Notes: a model not told the origin generated them from the letters alone. A stretch of DNA of 31,196 nucleotides from JAHDBG01 sp963922315 (GCA_963922315.1 CAWUID010000023.1:1-31196); one strand, 5' to 3'; shown: positions 1 to 8,020, numbered from the stretch's first letter. A program made the numbers and translations.

Positions 1-2
1 AC

Positions 3-1271
3 ACAGCGATAACGGCAGAAACCAGAGGCAGCGGCGCAGGTGGCTCGGTCTGGCTAGAGGCTCGTGATCAGGTCGCGATGCACAACAGCGCCATCACTAT
101 GGCAACATATAGTGAATTGGCGAATGCTGGCAAGGGTGGTGATCTAATAATCCAGGCCACGGACATCACACTAGCGACGGGTACAGTGATAACGGCAGAA
201 ACTCTGAGCAGTGGCCAGGGTGGCCCGGTCCGGTTGGTGGCAATCGATCAGATCCGGCTCAGCGGCCAAGATACACAGATCAACAGTTCTTCGCATGGCC
301 CGGGAGCAGCGGGTACTGTCCGGATACAGGCAGCCAACCTGACTCTGACTGCAACAGCTCGGGTTGAGTCTACCAGCGGTTTTGTGGATCAAATGGTGGA
401 TTCTGATTTGCCACGTACCGGGGCTGCTGGTCAGATTGAGATTGACCTGAGTGGTGTTCTGCACATGAGTGGCAATAGCAAGATCTCAACATCGACTGAA
501 GGTAGCGGTGATGCAGGGAATATCCGGATTGGTGAGACAAGCCGGCCAATGATGTTATGGCTGGAGGACGGTGCACGTATCACGTCCGGCAGTGAGGCCA
601 GTGCAGCTGATGCCGGTGACGCCGGTCGCCTGGTGATTCTGGCGAGTGAACAGATTCATTTGCGCGGCAACAGTGCTCTGACCACTGCATCGAAGAAGTC
701 AGGTGGTGGCGGTATTCAGGTAGAGACGCGCGATCTGCTGTATCTGCAGGATGGTCGGATAACCACCAGTGTGGCTGGTGGTACCGGGCAGGGTGGCAAT
801 ATTGAAATCGATCCGGTGTTTATCATTCTGGAAAACAGCCGGATTCAGGCAAATGCGCATGGTGGGGATGGCGGCAATATCACGCTGGTTGCGGACTATC
901 TGCTACAGTCTGGTACTTCAGTGATTGAGGCTTCTTCCGAATTGTCTGCTTCGGGCAATATCAATGTACAGGCTGTGACGGTGGATGCGGGCAGTTTACA
1001 AGTGGTGAGTCAGGCTGATCCGCTGGATGTCGCCCAGTGGCAGCCGACGCCGTGCGACCAGCGGCGAGGTAAAGTCAGCCGTCTGACCATGGCAGGCTAT
1101 GATGCGCATCCGGCCCCGATGGACGATATCTTGTCAACGTTGCCGCTGTATAACAGATTGCAGTCGTTGCATCAGCTACCTGAGTATGTGCCCGCTGCGA
1201 CTATGCCGCAGTCTGCAGACTTTGCAACAGATGGATGTTGGTGGCGTACCTCGGAGGGTTCATCGGTATAA
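3..1271 (+). CDS. Filamentous-haemagglutinin-type exoprotein (TpsA-like), C-terminal part
   Basis: The frame is open from the first bases of the window to a TAA at 1269-1271, so only the last ~422 residues are present and the start lies upstream. The protein is built of imperfect beta-helix repeats: glycine-rich turns of the GxGGxIxI kind alternate with short Thr/Ser/Ile-rich strands (for example GGNIEIDPVF and GGNITLVADY). This is typical of two-partner-secretion exoproteins in cyanobacteria and filamentous gammaproteobacteria. The tail has a conserved-looking block, QWQPTPCDQRRG followed by SRLTMAGYD, which commonly ends this family. No PEP-CTERM, LPXTG or autotransporter barrel is seen, so export would need a separate TpsB. 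It may function in adhesion or as a secreted surface filament. The family call is confident; the role is inferred. Confidence 0.8.
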   Translation, partial: TAITAETRGSGAGGSVWLEARDQVAMHNSAITMATYSELANAGKGGDLIIQATDITLATGTVITAETLSSGQGGPVRLVAIDQIRLSGQDTQINSSSHGPGAAGTVRIQAANLTLTATARVESTSGFVDQMVDSDLPRTGAAGQIEIDLSGVLHMSGNSKISTSTEGSGDAGNIRIGETSRPMMLWLEDGARITSGSEASAADAGDAGRLVILASEQIHLRGNSALTTASKKSGGGGIQVETRDLLYLQDGRITTSVAGGTGQGGNIEIDPVFIILENSRIQANAHGGDGGNITLVADYLLQSGTSVIEASSELSASGNINVQAVTVDAGSLQVVSQADPLDVAQWQPTPCDQRRGKVSRLTMAGYDAHPAPMDDILSTLPLYNRLQSLHQLPEYVPAATMPQSADFATDGCWWRTSEGSSV

Positions 1272-1314
1272 CGCTTGCGAACAGCCTGCGGTAGCAGATC
1301 GCTACATCAATTTA

Positions 1315-1443
1315 AATCTGAGCATTCCCCGCAGCTTGCTGCGGGGACAAAACCATGGGAATTTGCAAAGGGCGAGAGGCGTAGCTCTCGCCCTTTTGGT
1401 CGTGGGCGAGGTTTCATACCTTGCCCATGTTTAAAATTTGATT
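1315..1443. repeat. Triple-hairpin intergenic repeat, copy 1
   Basis: A 129-nt element closely matches 21674-21803. It contains three inverted repeats. Hairpin 1 is ccccgcagcttgctgcgggg (1327-1346, 8-bp stem). Hairpin 2 has a 12-bp stem (1367-1378 with 1385-1396). Hairpin 3 has an 11-bp stem (1402-1412 with 1418-1428) containing two G-U pairs. It sits between two convergent genes, the exoprotein and the decarboxylase, as expected for a REP/BIME-like or bidirectional terminator element. Hairpin 2 is followed by a short T run. The translated peptide PQLAAGTK...RPFGRGRGFIP seen in spurious ORFs comes from this repeat. Confidence 0.8.
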
Positions 1444-1492
1444 CAATCCGTCCGCAGCTGGTTGGTTATCAGTACGCCAGTAAAGAGGGGTA

Positions 1493-2719
1493 TTATTTGT
1501 TACGTATCAGCTTTTCCTGCACTGGTGGGTGGGATAAAAAGTGTTGCGGGCTGGCGCTGGCACCATAGGCGCCGGATTGCAATACTGCGATCCAGTCTCC
1601 CACAGCGGCCTTGCCCAGGGTCACATCTTCTGCGATAACGTCTAATGGAGTGCACAATGGCCCGACCACATGCACACATTCACGCTCACCACCTGCGATT
1701 TGGCCTGCATTCACCACCGGGTAATTTTTGCGAATCACCTGGCCCAGATTACCGGAAGCGGCCAGGTGATGATGCATACCGCCGTTTGTCAGCAAGTAGG
1801 TGCGGCCTCGTGAGATTTTGCGATCCACCACCTGGCACACATATATGCCAGCTTCGCCCACCAGGTAGCGGCCCAATTCCAGAATGATTTTTGTCACCCC
1901 AAGCTGCGCCTGGCAAGCGGCCTGATGTTCATGCAAAGCAGCAGCAATCGGTGCGATATCCAGAGGTTGCTGCCCGGCAAAATATGGAATGCCGAAGCCA
2001 CCACCGATATTCAGAAAGTGTAACGGTTGTGTCGCATGTGTCATCAATCGCTGCGCCAGTGCAAAGCTGGCTGACTGGGCAGCGATAATCGCCTCGGCAT
2101 GCAGGTTTTGTGATCCGGCATAAATGTGCAGCCCGCGTAGCGGCAGGTTCAGCTTGGCCAGTTGGGCGATCATGGCCGGGGCCTGTTCTTCATCAATGCC
2201 GAACGGTTGCGGGCCGCCGCCCATGTGCATACCGGCGGCTTTCAGGCTGAAAGCTGGATTGATCCGCAGGGCGACCTGCGGCTGACTGCCACTGGCTTCG
2301 CCAATCTGATGTAACCGGGTCAGTTCGCGCTCCGATTCGACATGGATGACAATTCCTGCCTGTACCGCTGCCTGTAGTTCCGTATCCGTCTTCGCCGGGC
2401 CGGCAAAGCCGATCTGTGCGGGTGAGATGCCGGTCGCCAGTGCCAGTGCCAGCTCGCCACCGGAAGCCACATCGAACCCATCCACTTGTGTCGCCAGCAG
2501 TTCTACCACGGGCGGAAACGGATTCGCCTTAATTGCATAGTACAGCGCGATCTGATCCGGTAATTGTGCCCGTAACTCGCTGATACGCCGGGTTATCGCC
2601 GCCTGATCGTACAAATAACATGGGGTTTGGCCCATTGCTGCGGCGACCTGGCTGACAGGCTGCCCGCCGATGATTAGTTCATCTCCGATCACCGGAAACG
2701 GGTTGATCAGGTCGCTCAT
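1493..2719 (-). CDS. PLP-dependent decarboxylase, exosortase A system-associated
   Basis: This 408-residue fold-type III (alanine racemase-like barrel) decarboxylase is related to diaminopimelate and ornithine decarboxylases. Visible motifs are YYAIKANP with the PLP lysine K64, HIYAGSQ (198-204), the phosphate-binding GGGFG (239-243), ELGRYLVGEAG (281-291), the catalytic-cysteine block GPLCTPLD (C356) and QSGAYG with Y385. The length and the pairing with an AMP-forming ligase match the subfamily found in exosortase A (EpsH/PEP-CTERM) polysaccharide loci. The true substrate of that subfamily is unknown; lysine or diaminopimelate decarboxylation should not be assumed. The ATG overlaps the ligase stop (ATGA), so translation is probably coupled. 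It is the last gene of the minus-strand operon that begins at ruvB. Confidence 0.88.
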   Translation of the reverse strand: MSDLINPFPVIGDELIIGGQPVSQVAAAMGQTPCYLYDQAAITRRISELRAQLPDQIALYYAIKANPFPPVVELLATQVDGFDVASGGELALALATGISPAQIGFAGPAKTDTELQAAVQAGIVIHVESERELTRLHQIGEASGSQPQVALRINPAFSLKAAGMHMGGGPQPFGIDEEQAPAMIAQLAKLNLPLRGLHIYAGSQNLHAEAIIAAQSASFALAQRLMTHATQPLHFLNIGGGFGIPYFAGQQPLDIAPIAAALHEHQAACQAQLGVTKIILELGRYLVGEAGIYVCQVVDRKISRGRTYLLTNGGMHHHLAASGNLGQVIRKNYPVVNAGQIAGGERECVHVVGPLCTPLDVIAEDVTLGKAAVGDWIAVLQSGAYGASASPQHFLSHPPVQEKLIRNK

Positions 2720-4272
2720 CCTGTTTGCCGGTTTTGTGCCACCAGATAATCATGCTTGAGTGCTGCGCGATCTGGTTTTCCATTCGGGTTCAAGGGCATC
2801 TCCGGGACGAGAACATAGTCTTGTGGCTGCATATAGTTCGGTAATTGTTGCCGGCAATGGTCACGAATTACAGATAGTGGGCTGGTGGTCTGTACCCATA
2901 GTATGATGACCTGGCCCAGTTCAGCGTGTGGCACACCTTGTGCGACGGCTTGTGTCACGCAGGTTAGGCTCTGCACCTGGATTTCGATTTCGCCCGGGCT
3001 GACGCGATAACCTGCTGTTTTAATCATCGCATCATGTCGTCCGATAAAATACAGATAACCCGCAGCATCCTGGCGTACCTGGTCACCTGACCAGACAGCT
3101 GGTTCCGTCTGTCCCGGTAGCGGTCTGAAGGTATGTGCAGATGCTGCTGGATTGTTCCAATAACCTTGTGCGACCAATGGGCCGGTTTGTACCAGTTCGC
3201 CTGGTTCATTTACGCCACAGGGTTTGCCGGATGCATTGATGACCTGCAATTGAGCATAGGGTACCGGCTTGCCGATAGAGTCTGGTCTTTGTGTTAGTTG
3301 TTCTGGCGGCAGATAAGTAGCGCGAAACGCTTCTGTCAGGCCATACATCAGGTACACAGTGGTATCCGGCAGTGCTTGTTGTAATGAGCGCAGGCATGGC
3401 ACGGGCAGGGTACCGCCTGAATTGGTCAGATAACGCAGATGTGGCACCGGCGGCCAGTCCAGGCGTGCCAGTTGTTGCCACAAGGATGGCACCGCCGCCA
3501 GTCCAGTGATGCGGTAGTACACGACGGCCTGTACCACATCTCGTGGTAACAGATAATCCAGTAGTACGACGGAGGCGCCTGCGGTGAAAGCGCTGGTGAG
3601 TTGGCTCAGGCCATAATCGAAGCTGAGCGGCAACACGGCCAGGAGTCGATCCTGTGCGGTATTGTGCAGATAAGAGACGACAGAGGCGGCACCCAGTATC
3701 AGGTTTGCGTGTGTCAGCACCACGCCCTTTGCGAGCCCGGTACTACCCGAGGTATACAGAATTGCTGCCCGGTCGGTGGCAGCCCGGTGTGGCAGGGGTG
3801 GGCAGAACGTTGCTTGCAGATCTGTCACATTATGCATGTAAAAAGACCAGGTACTAAGCGGGTCGGGCTTCATGTCGGTCAAGACGACATGACGCAGTTC
3901 GGTGCAGTCTGCCAGATGATTCAGCAATCCACGGCTGCGGGCCTGGTGTGTGATCAGCAAGGTGGCACCACTGTCCTGCAGGATATGCTGCACCTGCGCT
4001 GGTTTCAGCACCGGGTTAATCGGTACCGCGATACCACCGGCGGCCATCGCAGCCCAGATCGCACATACTGCGGAGATTTGTTTCGGCAGATAAATGGCGA
4101 CCCGTTGGTTGGTTTGTAACCCGAGTGCCAGCAGACGCGCTGCCCATTGATCAATCTGGCGTTGCAGCTCAGCATAGCTGAACGTTTGTGCCTGATGTAT
4201 CAGGGCGGGTGCATCAGGTCGCGTTTGCGCCTGTTGCACCACGAGCTGATACATGGAATCGGCAGTCATCAT
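2716..4272 (-). CDS. Acyl-CoA ligase (AMP-forming), exosortase A system-associated
   Basis: This ~518-residue ANL-superfamily adenylating enzyme has the P-loop-like motif ILYTSGSTGLAKGV near residues 171-184. It also has YLMYGLTEAF, GYWNNPAAS, a hinge region SGDQVRQDAAGYLYFIGRHD, KTAGYRVSPGEIE, and a C-terminal NPNGKPDR with the catalytic lysine. It should activate a carboxylate as an acyl-adenylate and transfer it to CoA or a carrier-protein thiol. I chose the ATG at 4270-4272, 4 nt after the uppP stop. A TTG at 4293 would extend it into uppP, and ATGs at 4269 and 4254 are also possible because no clear ribosome-binding site decides. It overlaps the decarboxylase start by ATGA. The combination with the decarboxylase gives the exosortase-associated label; the substrate is unknown. 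Confidence 0.87.
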   Translation of the reverse strand: MMTADSMYQLVVQQAQTRPDAPALIHQAQTFSYAELQRQIDQWAARLLALGLQTNQRVAIYLPKQISAVCAIWAAMAAGGIAVPINPVLKPAQVQHILQDSGATLLITHQARSRGLLNHLADCTELRHVVLTDMKPDPLSTWSFYMHNVTDLQATFCPPLPHRAATDRAAILYTSGSTGLAKGVVLTHANLILGAASVVSYLHNTAQDRLLAVLPLSFDYGLSQLTSAFTAGASVVLLDYLLPRDVVQAVVYYRITGLAAVPSLWQQLARLDWPPVPHLRYLTNSGGTLPVPCLRSLQQALPDTTVYLMYGLTEAFRATYLPPEQLTQRPDSIGKPVPYAQLQVINASGKPCGVNEPGELVQTGPLVAQGYWNNPAASAHTFRPLPGQTEPAVWSGDQVRQDAAGYLYFIGRHDAMIKTAGYRVSPGEIEIQVQSLTCVTQAVAQGVPHAELGQVIILWVQTTSPLSVIRDHCRQQLPNYMQPQDYVLVPEMPLNPNGKPDRAALKHDYLVAQNRQTG

Positions 4273-4276
4273 CAAC

Positions 4277-5074
4277 TTAACTGATAACCACAAAGATCAG
4301 GCCGGCCAGCAGGATGCGGTAAATCACAAATGGCCACATGCCGATTCGTTCGATAAAGCGCAAAAAAAAGTGGATACAGAGATAGGCCGTGATTGCTGAC
4401 AGGATCAGGGTGATGCCAAGCTCTGCCCAGGCAACCGGTGCTGAGGATTGAGCCAGATCGGCTGTGATCAGCACAGATGCGGCCAGGATGGTCGGTATGG
4501 ATAATAAAAATGAAAACCGGGCGGCTGCCTGACGGGACAGGCCCAGCCATAAACCAGCGGTCATGGTGATGCCTGAACGTGAGGTGCCCGGGATCAGTGC
4601 CAGCACTTGTGCCAGGCCGATCCAGCCGGCATCCCGCAGGCTGAGTTCACTCAAGGTGCGTTGCCGGGTACCACGATGGTCTGCCCAGGCGAGCAATAAT
4701 CCGAACACCAGTGTGGTGGTTGCGATGATCCAGGGTGCCCGCAGATCGCTGGCGATCCAGTCTTTCAGCAACCAGCCGCAGATCATGACCGGCACAGTGG
4801 CCAGGATGATGCTCCAGGCCAGGCGGCTTTCTCCACTGGACTGCTGATGCCAGACAGAGCGCCACCAGGCGAGCCAGAGTGTCGCAATATCCTGCCGGAA
4901 AAATAACATCACAGCGAGTAGTGAGCCGAGATGTACGGCGACATCGACTACTAGCCCCTGGTCAGCAAATCCAAATACATGCGGTGCCAGAATCAGGTGC
5001 CCTGAACTGGAGATCGGTAGAAATTCGGTAATGCCCTGCACAATCGCCAGGATCACCAGAGACAGTCCAACCAT
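4277..5074 (-). CDS. uppP: Undecaprenyl-diphosphate phosphatase
   Basis: This 265-residue polytopic inner-membrane protein of the BacA/UppP family dephosphorylates undecaprenyl pyrophosphate. That recycles the lipid carrier used for peptidoglycan and exported polysaccharides. The two signature blocks are present: QGITEFLPISSSGH (13-26, with the conserved Glu and the Ser/His cluster) and PGTSRSG (162-168, with the catalytic Arg region). The length is normal for the family. Its position between a phosphopantetheinyl transferase and exosortase-associated genes suggests that carrier-lipid supply is coordinated with surface-polymer synthesis; this is inference. It starts at ATG 14 nt after the preceding gene and has no strong ribosome-binding site. 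Confidence 0.95.
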   Translation of the reverse strand: MVGLSLVILAIVQGITEFLPISSSGHLILAPHVFGFADQGLVVDVAVHLGSLLAVMLFFRQDIATLWLAWWRSVWHQQSSGESRLAWSIILATVPVMICGWLLKDWIASDLRAPWIIATTTLVFGLLLAWADHRGTRQRTLSELSLRDAGWIGLAQVLALIPGTSRSGITMTAGLWLGLSRQAAARFSFLLSIPTILAASVLITADLAQSSAPVAWAELGITLILSAITAYLCIHFFLRFIERIGMWPFVIYRILLAGLIFVVIS

Positions 5075-5088
5075 AGTGCAATATCTGT

Positions 5089-5760
5089 TTAGTGTAGCTG
5101 AAAAAAATGTAATTCAGGGGGCACTGGTTGTGAGGCCCAGGCCAGACCCAGTTGTAACCCGTTGCTCCAGGTGCCGGCAAAATAATCCAGTGCTACCGGC
5201 TCTGGTACTTGTTGCAATAACCCCAGACCCAGACACTTCTGCCGGGCTTCGTGGCGAACCCACAAACGCAGGAAGATGTGCGGGTCATCACCAGACCGGT
5301 GCAGATAATCACATTCAGGTGCCGCAAAAATCCGCTTCGCTATTTGTGGTACGGCAGAGATGCGACGAGGCCGTTCCACATCCACACCTACCGGGCCAGT
5401 TGCATAAAACGCCAGCACTGCAACTTCTGCTGAATGTGACAGATTAAAAAACAGTGGCTGCGCGGTGGCGATCAACTCTGGTTTACCTTGGGTGCCGAGT
5501 TGAATGGCTACCTCTGCCGGTTCACAGCATAGATAATGCCCGAGCAATTGCCGCAATGCGGTGCGTGTGGCACAAAAACGGCGTGCTGCCAGCGGTTTCA
5601 TGCCCTGCCAGCGTTTCTGTTCGGTAGCATCCAGCAGCATCGGCTGCTCCGGGAAGCTGGCCAGATCCAGTTGCCACAGATGACATTCACCAGTGGTTAG
5701 CGTTGGCCAGTCACTGACTGGTTGCCAAACGATTTGACGCGGAACTGGTAGATCACTCAC
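5089..5760 (-). CDS. 4'-phosphopantetheinyl transferase (Sfp type)
   Basis: This ~223-residue protein of the Sfp/AcpT superfamily would transfer phosphopantetheine from CoA to a serine of carrier proteins. Motifs are FNLSHS (105-110), GVDVE (125-129, Mg-binding Asp and Glu) and WVRHEARQKCLGLG (from 167). The usual WxxKEA reads WVRHEA, so the conserved lysine is histidine here. I chose the GTG at 5760, which overlaps the ruvB stop by 8 nt; a TTG at 5784 lies in frame further upstream. The adjacent AMP-forming ligase needs a thiol acceptor. The simplest reading is that this enzyme activates a carrier protein for the exosortase-associated pathway, but no carrier protein is in the window. Confidence 0.85.
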   Translation of the reverse strand: MSDLPVPRQIVWQPVSDWPTLTTGECHLWQLDLASFPEQPMLLDATEQKRWQGMKPLAARRFCATRTALRQLLGHYLCCEPAEVAIQLGTQGKPELIATAQPLFFNLSHSAEVAVLAFYATGPVGVDVERPRRISAVPQIAKRIFAAPECDYLHRSGDDPHIFLRLWVRHEARQKCLGLGLLQQVPEPVALDYFAGTWSNGLQLGLAWASQPVPPELHFFQLH

Positions 5761-6808
5761 CGCCTGAAGGTTGCTCTGAAGCAAACAGATCGGCAGGCTG
5801 GTTACCTGTCGGAGGTTGCAGGCCGAAATGCAGATAGGTGCTACGGGTCGCGATTCGCCCGCGTGGTGAGCGCATCAGAAAGCCTTGCTGAATCAGATAG
5901 GGCTCAATCACTTCTTCCAGAGTGCCGGCCTCTTCGCCGATCGCGGCTGCCAGATTATCCAATCCGACCGGGCCACCATCAAATTTTTCGATCAGGGCGC
6001 GTAATAAGCTGCGATCCATCTGATCGAATCCATTCGGATCAACCTGCAATAATTCCAGCGCCTTGCTGGCGACATCGGCATTGATCCGTCCGGCTGTTCT
6101 GACCTGAGCATAATCACGCACACGCCGTAACAGCCGGTTTGCAATGCGTGGTGTGCCGCGTGCCCGGCGGGCAATTTCGCGCGCGCCTGCTGTATCCAGT
6201 ATCACCCCCAGAATCTGCGCAGAACGCTGCACGATATGAGCCAGATCCGCGATACCATAAAATTCGAGTCGCTGTACGATGCCGAATCGGTCACGCAGGG
6301 GTGAGGTCAGCAAACCGGCCCGGGTGGTGGCGCCTACCAGGGTAAATGGTGGCAGGTCGACTTTGATGGAACGGGCTGCCGGACCTTCGCCGATCATGAT
6401 GTCCAACTGATAATCTTCCATCGCCGGGTACAGGACTTCTTCCACCACCGGACTCAGCCGGTGAATCTCGTCAATGAACAGCACATCATGCGCTTCCAGG
6501 TTGGTCAGCAGAGCTGCCAGATCGCCTGGTTTTTCCAATACCGGGCCGGAAGTCTGGCGCAGGTTGACCTGCATTTCATTGGCAATGATATGCGACAGCG
6601 TGGTCTTGCCCAACCCAGGTGGCCCGAAGATTAACACATGATCCAATGCTTCCTGCCGGTTACGGGCCGCCGGAATAAAGATTTCCATCTGTTCCAGCAC
6701 CTTCGGCTGACCACGATATTCAGCCAGAGAACGTGGCCGGATCGCTCTTTCTGATGCCGGGTCACTGTGTACGGTTTGTGCTGTTACGATACGCTCTGTT
6801 TCCTGCAC
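5753..6808 (-). CDS. ruvB: Holliday junction branch-migration DNA helicase RuvB
   Basis: This 351-residue AAA+ motor drives branch migration of Holliday junctions with RuvA. Walker A is GPPGLGKT (62-69), Walker B is DVLFIDEIHRL (108-118), and GATTRAGLLTSPLRDRFG (159-176) carries the sensor and arginine-finger region. A winged-helix domain ends in RTATR-type sequence (GRIATRSTYLHFG). The start is GTG at 6808, supported by an AGGAG about ten bases upstream (minus strand). ruvA and ruvC, its usual partners, do not precede it; the region upstream is a promoter-size gap. It is the first gene of an operon that continues into the transferase, uppP, ligase and decarboxylase genes, an unusual set of partners. 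Confidence 0.97.
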   Translation of the reverse strand: MQETERIVTAQTVHSDPASERAIRPRSLAEYRGQPKVLEQMEIFIPAARNRQEALDHVLIFGPPGLGKTTLSHIIANEMQVNLRQTSGPVLEKPGDLAALLTNLEAHDVLFIDEIHRLSPVVEEVLYPAMEDYQLDIMIGEGPAARSIKVDLPPFTLVGATTRAGLLTSPLRDRFGIVQRLEFYGIADLAHIVQRSAQILGVILDTAGAREIARRARGTPRIANRLLRRVRDYAQVRTAGRINADVASKALELLQVDPNGFDQMDRSLLRALIEKFDGGPVGLDNLAAAIGEEAGTLEEVIEPYLIQQGFLMRSPRGRIATRSTYLHFGLQPPTGNQPADLFASEQPSGGE

Positions 6809-6851
6809 TTAGTCTCTGCTCCTGGCGTGTATCCGGGTGAATCTGAGAATG

Positions 6852-6880
6852 TTCATAGCCTGTAGTAGAGCCTGGCCCAA
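6852..6880 (-). promoter_or_regulatory. Possible promoter of the ruvB operon
   Basis: On the minus strand TTGGGC (6880-6875) and TATGAA (6857-6852) are separated by 17 nt, ~45-50 nt upstream of the ruvB GTG. The matches to the sigma-70 consensus are only 3/6 and 4/6. The spacing and location are right, but the evidence is weak. Confidence 0.25.
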
Positions 6881-6919
6881 CGGGCAACAATATACCAGCC
6901 ACATAAGCTTTTACAAACA

Positions 6920-6928
6920 TGTTATGAT
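6920..6928 (+). promoter_or_regulatory. Extended -10 promoter for the small membrane-protein gene
   Basis: TGTTATGAT is an extended -10 element: TG, one base, then TATGAT (5 of 6 consensus bases). It would start transcription about 40 nt before the ATG at 6975. No good -35 lies at the matching distance, which is tolerated by extended -10 promoters. A strong AGGAGG (6964-6969) follows, five bases before the start codon. Confidence 0.4.
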
Positions 6929-6974
6929 CCGAGACTTATAGCTACCCGATCCGATCCCATTTCAGGAGGTTTTT

Positions 6975-7178
6975 ATGGCTTTTCCCGTGAGTTTTGCTGT
7001 AGGTGCTGCCCTTGGAGCAACTGCTGCTTATTTGTATAAAGATCAACCTGCGCGTGAGCGTCTGATTGAAAAGAGTAAGCAGATGAAAGATCAGGCTGTG
7101 GATAAAATCAATAGCCTGCGTAAAAAATCAGAACCTGAGAGCATCACGCAAGAACAATCTGCCGCTGCCTCAGCTTAA
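6975..7178 (+). CDS. Small YtxH-like membrane protein
   Basis: This 67-residue protein has one N-terminal hydrophobic, glycine/alanine-rich segment (SFAVGAALGATAAYLY, about 6-21). A charged amphipathic helix (about 25-50) and an Ala/Ser/Gln-rich tail follow. This architecture is typical of YtxH/DUF6110-type small proteins, which are often coded near heavy-metal P-type ATPases. It has the best ribosome-binding site in the window (AGGAGG, 5-nt spacing) and its own likely promoter, so it is very likely a real and well-expressed gene. The next gene encodes a P-type-ATPase-like fragment, which supports the association. Function is unknown; the similarity rests on architecture only. Confidence 0.7.
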   Translation: MAFPVSFAVGAALGATAAYLYKDQPARERLIEKSKQMKDQAVDKINSLRKKSEPESITQEQSAAASA

Positions 7179-7199
7179 ACACTTGTCTGTTGCTACCTG

Positions 7200-7222
7200 A
7201 CTCCCGTGTCTCGCGCGGGAGT
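7200..7222 (+). other. Intergenic hairpin (7-bp stem)
   Basis: ACTCCCG and CGGGAGT pair around a 9-nt loop between the small membrane-protein gene and the actuator-like gene. No T tract follows, so it is a poor intrinsic terminator. It may instead protect the abundant upstream message or reduce read-through. Confidence 0.4.
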
Positions 7223-7258
7223 AGTTGGCCTGGCATCCACTCAGTCTGATCACATCGT

Positions 7259-8020
7259 ATGATTCAATTTGGCTTGTTATTCCCTTTGCTTGCTGGTGGC
7301 ATGGTTGGTGCTGCAGTACGCCATTATAAGCAACGTCCTGATTATGCTGAGGATTTGGAATATGCCGCCTTGACCGACCAGAGGCAGTATAAGAAAAAGC
7401 TGTCCCGGCACGCCTGTCGTGTTTTTGATGATGTTGGAGAGTTACATCATTACCAGCAGGTTGCCTGGTATGCATTGGCTTTATCTGCTGCCAGCAGTTG
7501 GTTTTTTCCTCCGGTTGCGCTGCTCAGTCTGCCGCTGCTGGGCTATAACGGCTATCATTATTATCGCACGCTGCGCCATTCTGATCCGGCTGAACGCAGA
7601 ACACCGCTGGCGATCTTTGAGTTAATCGGTATCACTGCCAGTTTATTGACCGGGCGCATTGTGCCTGCTTCTGTATTATTTTTGTTTTCATTCGGCACCC
7701 GTAAATGGCTGTTGCAGGCTGGTAATATCAGTAACAATATTGGCTTGAAAAATGCGATTAACCCCCGTCTGGCCAATGTTTGGGTGTTACGTGACGGCGT
7801 TGAAATTGAAATTCCCATGCCGGAGCTGCAACCTGAAGATGTGGTGATTCTGCATCCGGGAGATACAGTCACTGTACCTGGTAAAGTCATACAAGGTGGT
7901 GGTCATGTCAGTCAATTCAGTTTGCGTAAATATATGAAGCAGGTGCCGAAATATATTGGTGATCAGGTCTATCCGTTCACTAAAATCGCATCGGGCCATT
8001 TACATATCCAACCCCGCTGA
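7259..8020 (+). CDS. Membrane protein resembling a P-type ATPase actuator region, catalytically incomplete
   Basis: This 253-residue protein has about four hydrophobic segments: a weak one at 5-20, then about 68-85, 86-103 and 117-150. A soluble C-terminal domain (174-253) follows. That domain aligns without gaps to the actuator (A) domain of heavy-metal P1B ATPases: VLRDGVEIEIPMPELQPEDV corresponds to the usual strand-rich start, and HPGDTVTVPGKVI to the PGDxIPxDGxV block. Where ATPases carry the dephosphorylation motif TGE, this protein has R223-K224-Y225. The protein ends before any phosphorylation domain (no DKTGT), so it cannot be a pump alone. It starts at ATG 7259; an in-frame TGA 12 nt upstream excludes a longer form. 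It may be a regulatory pseudo-actuator or the remnant of a pump. Confidence 0.6.
   Translation: MIQFGLLFPLLAGGMVGAAVRHYKQRPDYAEDLEYAALTDQRQYKKKLSRHACRVFDDVGELHHYQQVAWYALALSAASSWFFPPVALLSLPLLGYNGYHYYRTLRHSDPAERRTPLAIFELIGITASLLTGRIVPASVLFLFSFGTRKWLLQAGNISNNIGLKNAINPRLANVWVLRDGVEIEIPMPELQPEDVVILHPGDTVTVPGKVIQGGGHVSQFSLRKYMKQVPKYIGDQVYPFTKIASGHLHIQPR

Noticed and set aside
1275..1568. Short ORFs through the first triple-hairpin repeat
   Set aside because: The peptide PQLAAGTKPWEF...RPFGRGRGFIP also appears at the second copy. It arises from the repeat's inverted structure rather than from a gene, and there is no ribosome-binding site.
3601..4119. 172-residue plus-strand ORF opposite the acyl-CoA ligase
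   Set aside because: Lies wholly within a well-supported ligase gene with all family motifs; antisense shadow.
6910..6939. TTTACA with ACTTAT as a promoter for the small membrane-protein gene
   Set aside because: The -10 matches only 3 of 6 bases; the extended -10 TGTTATGAT at 6920 is better.
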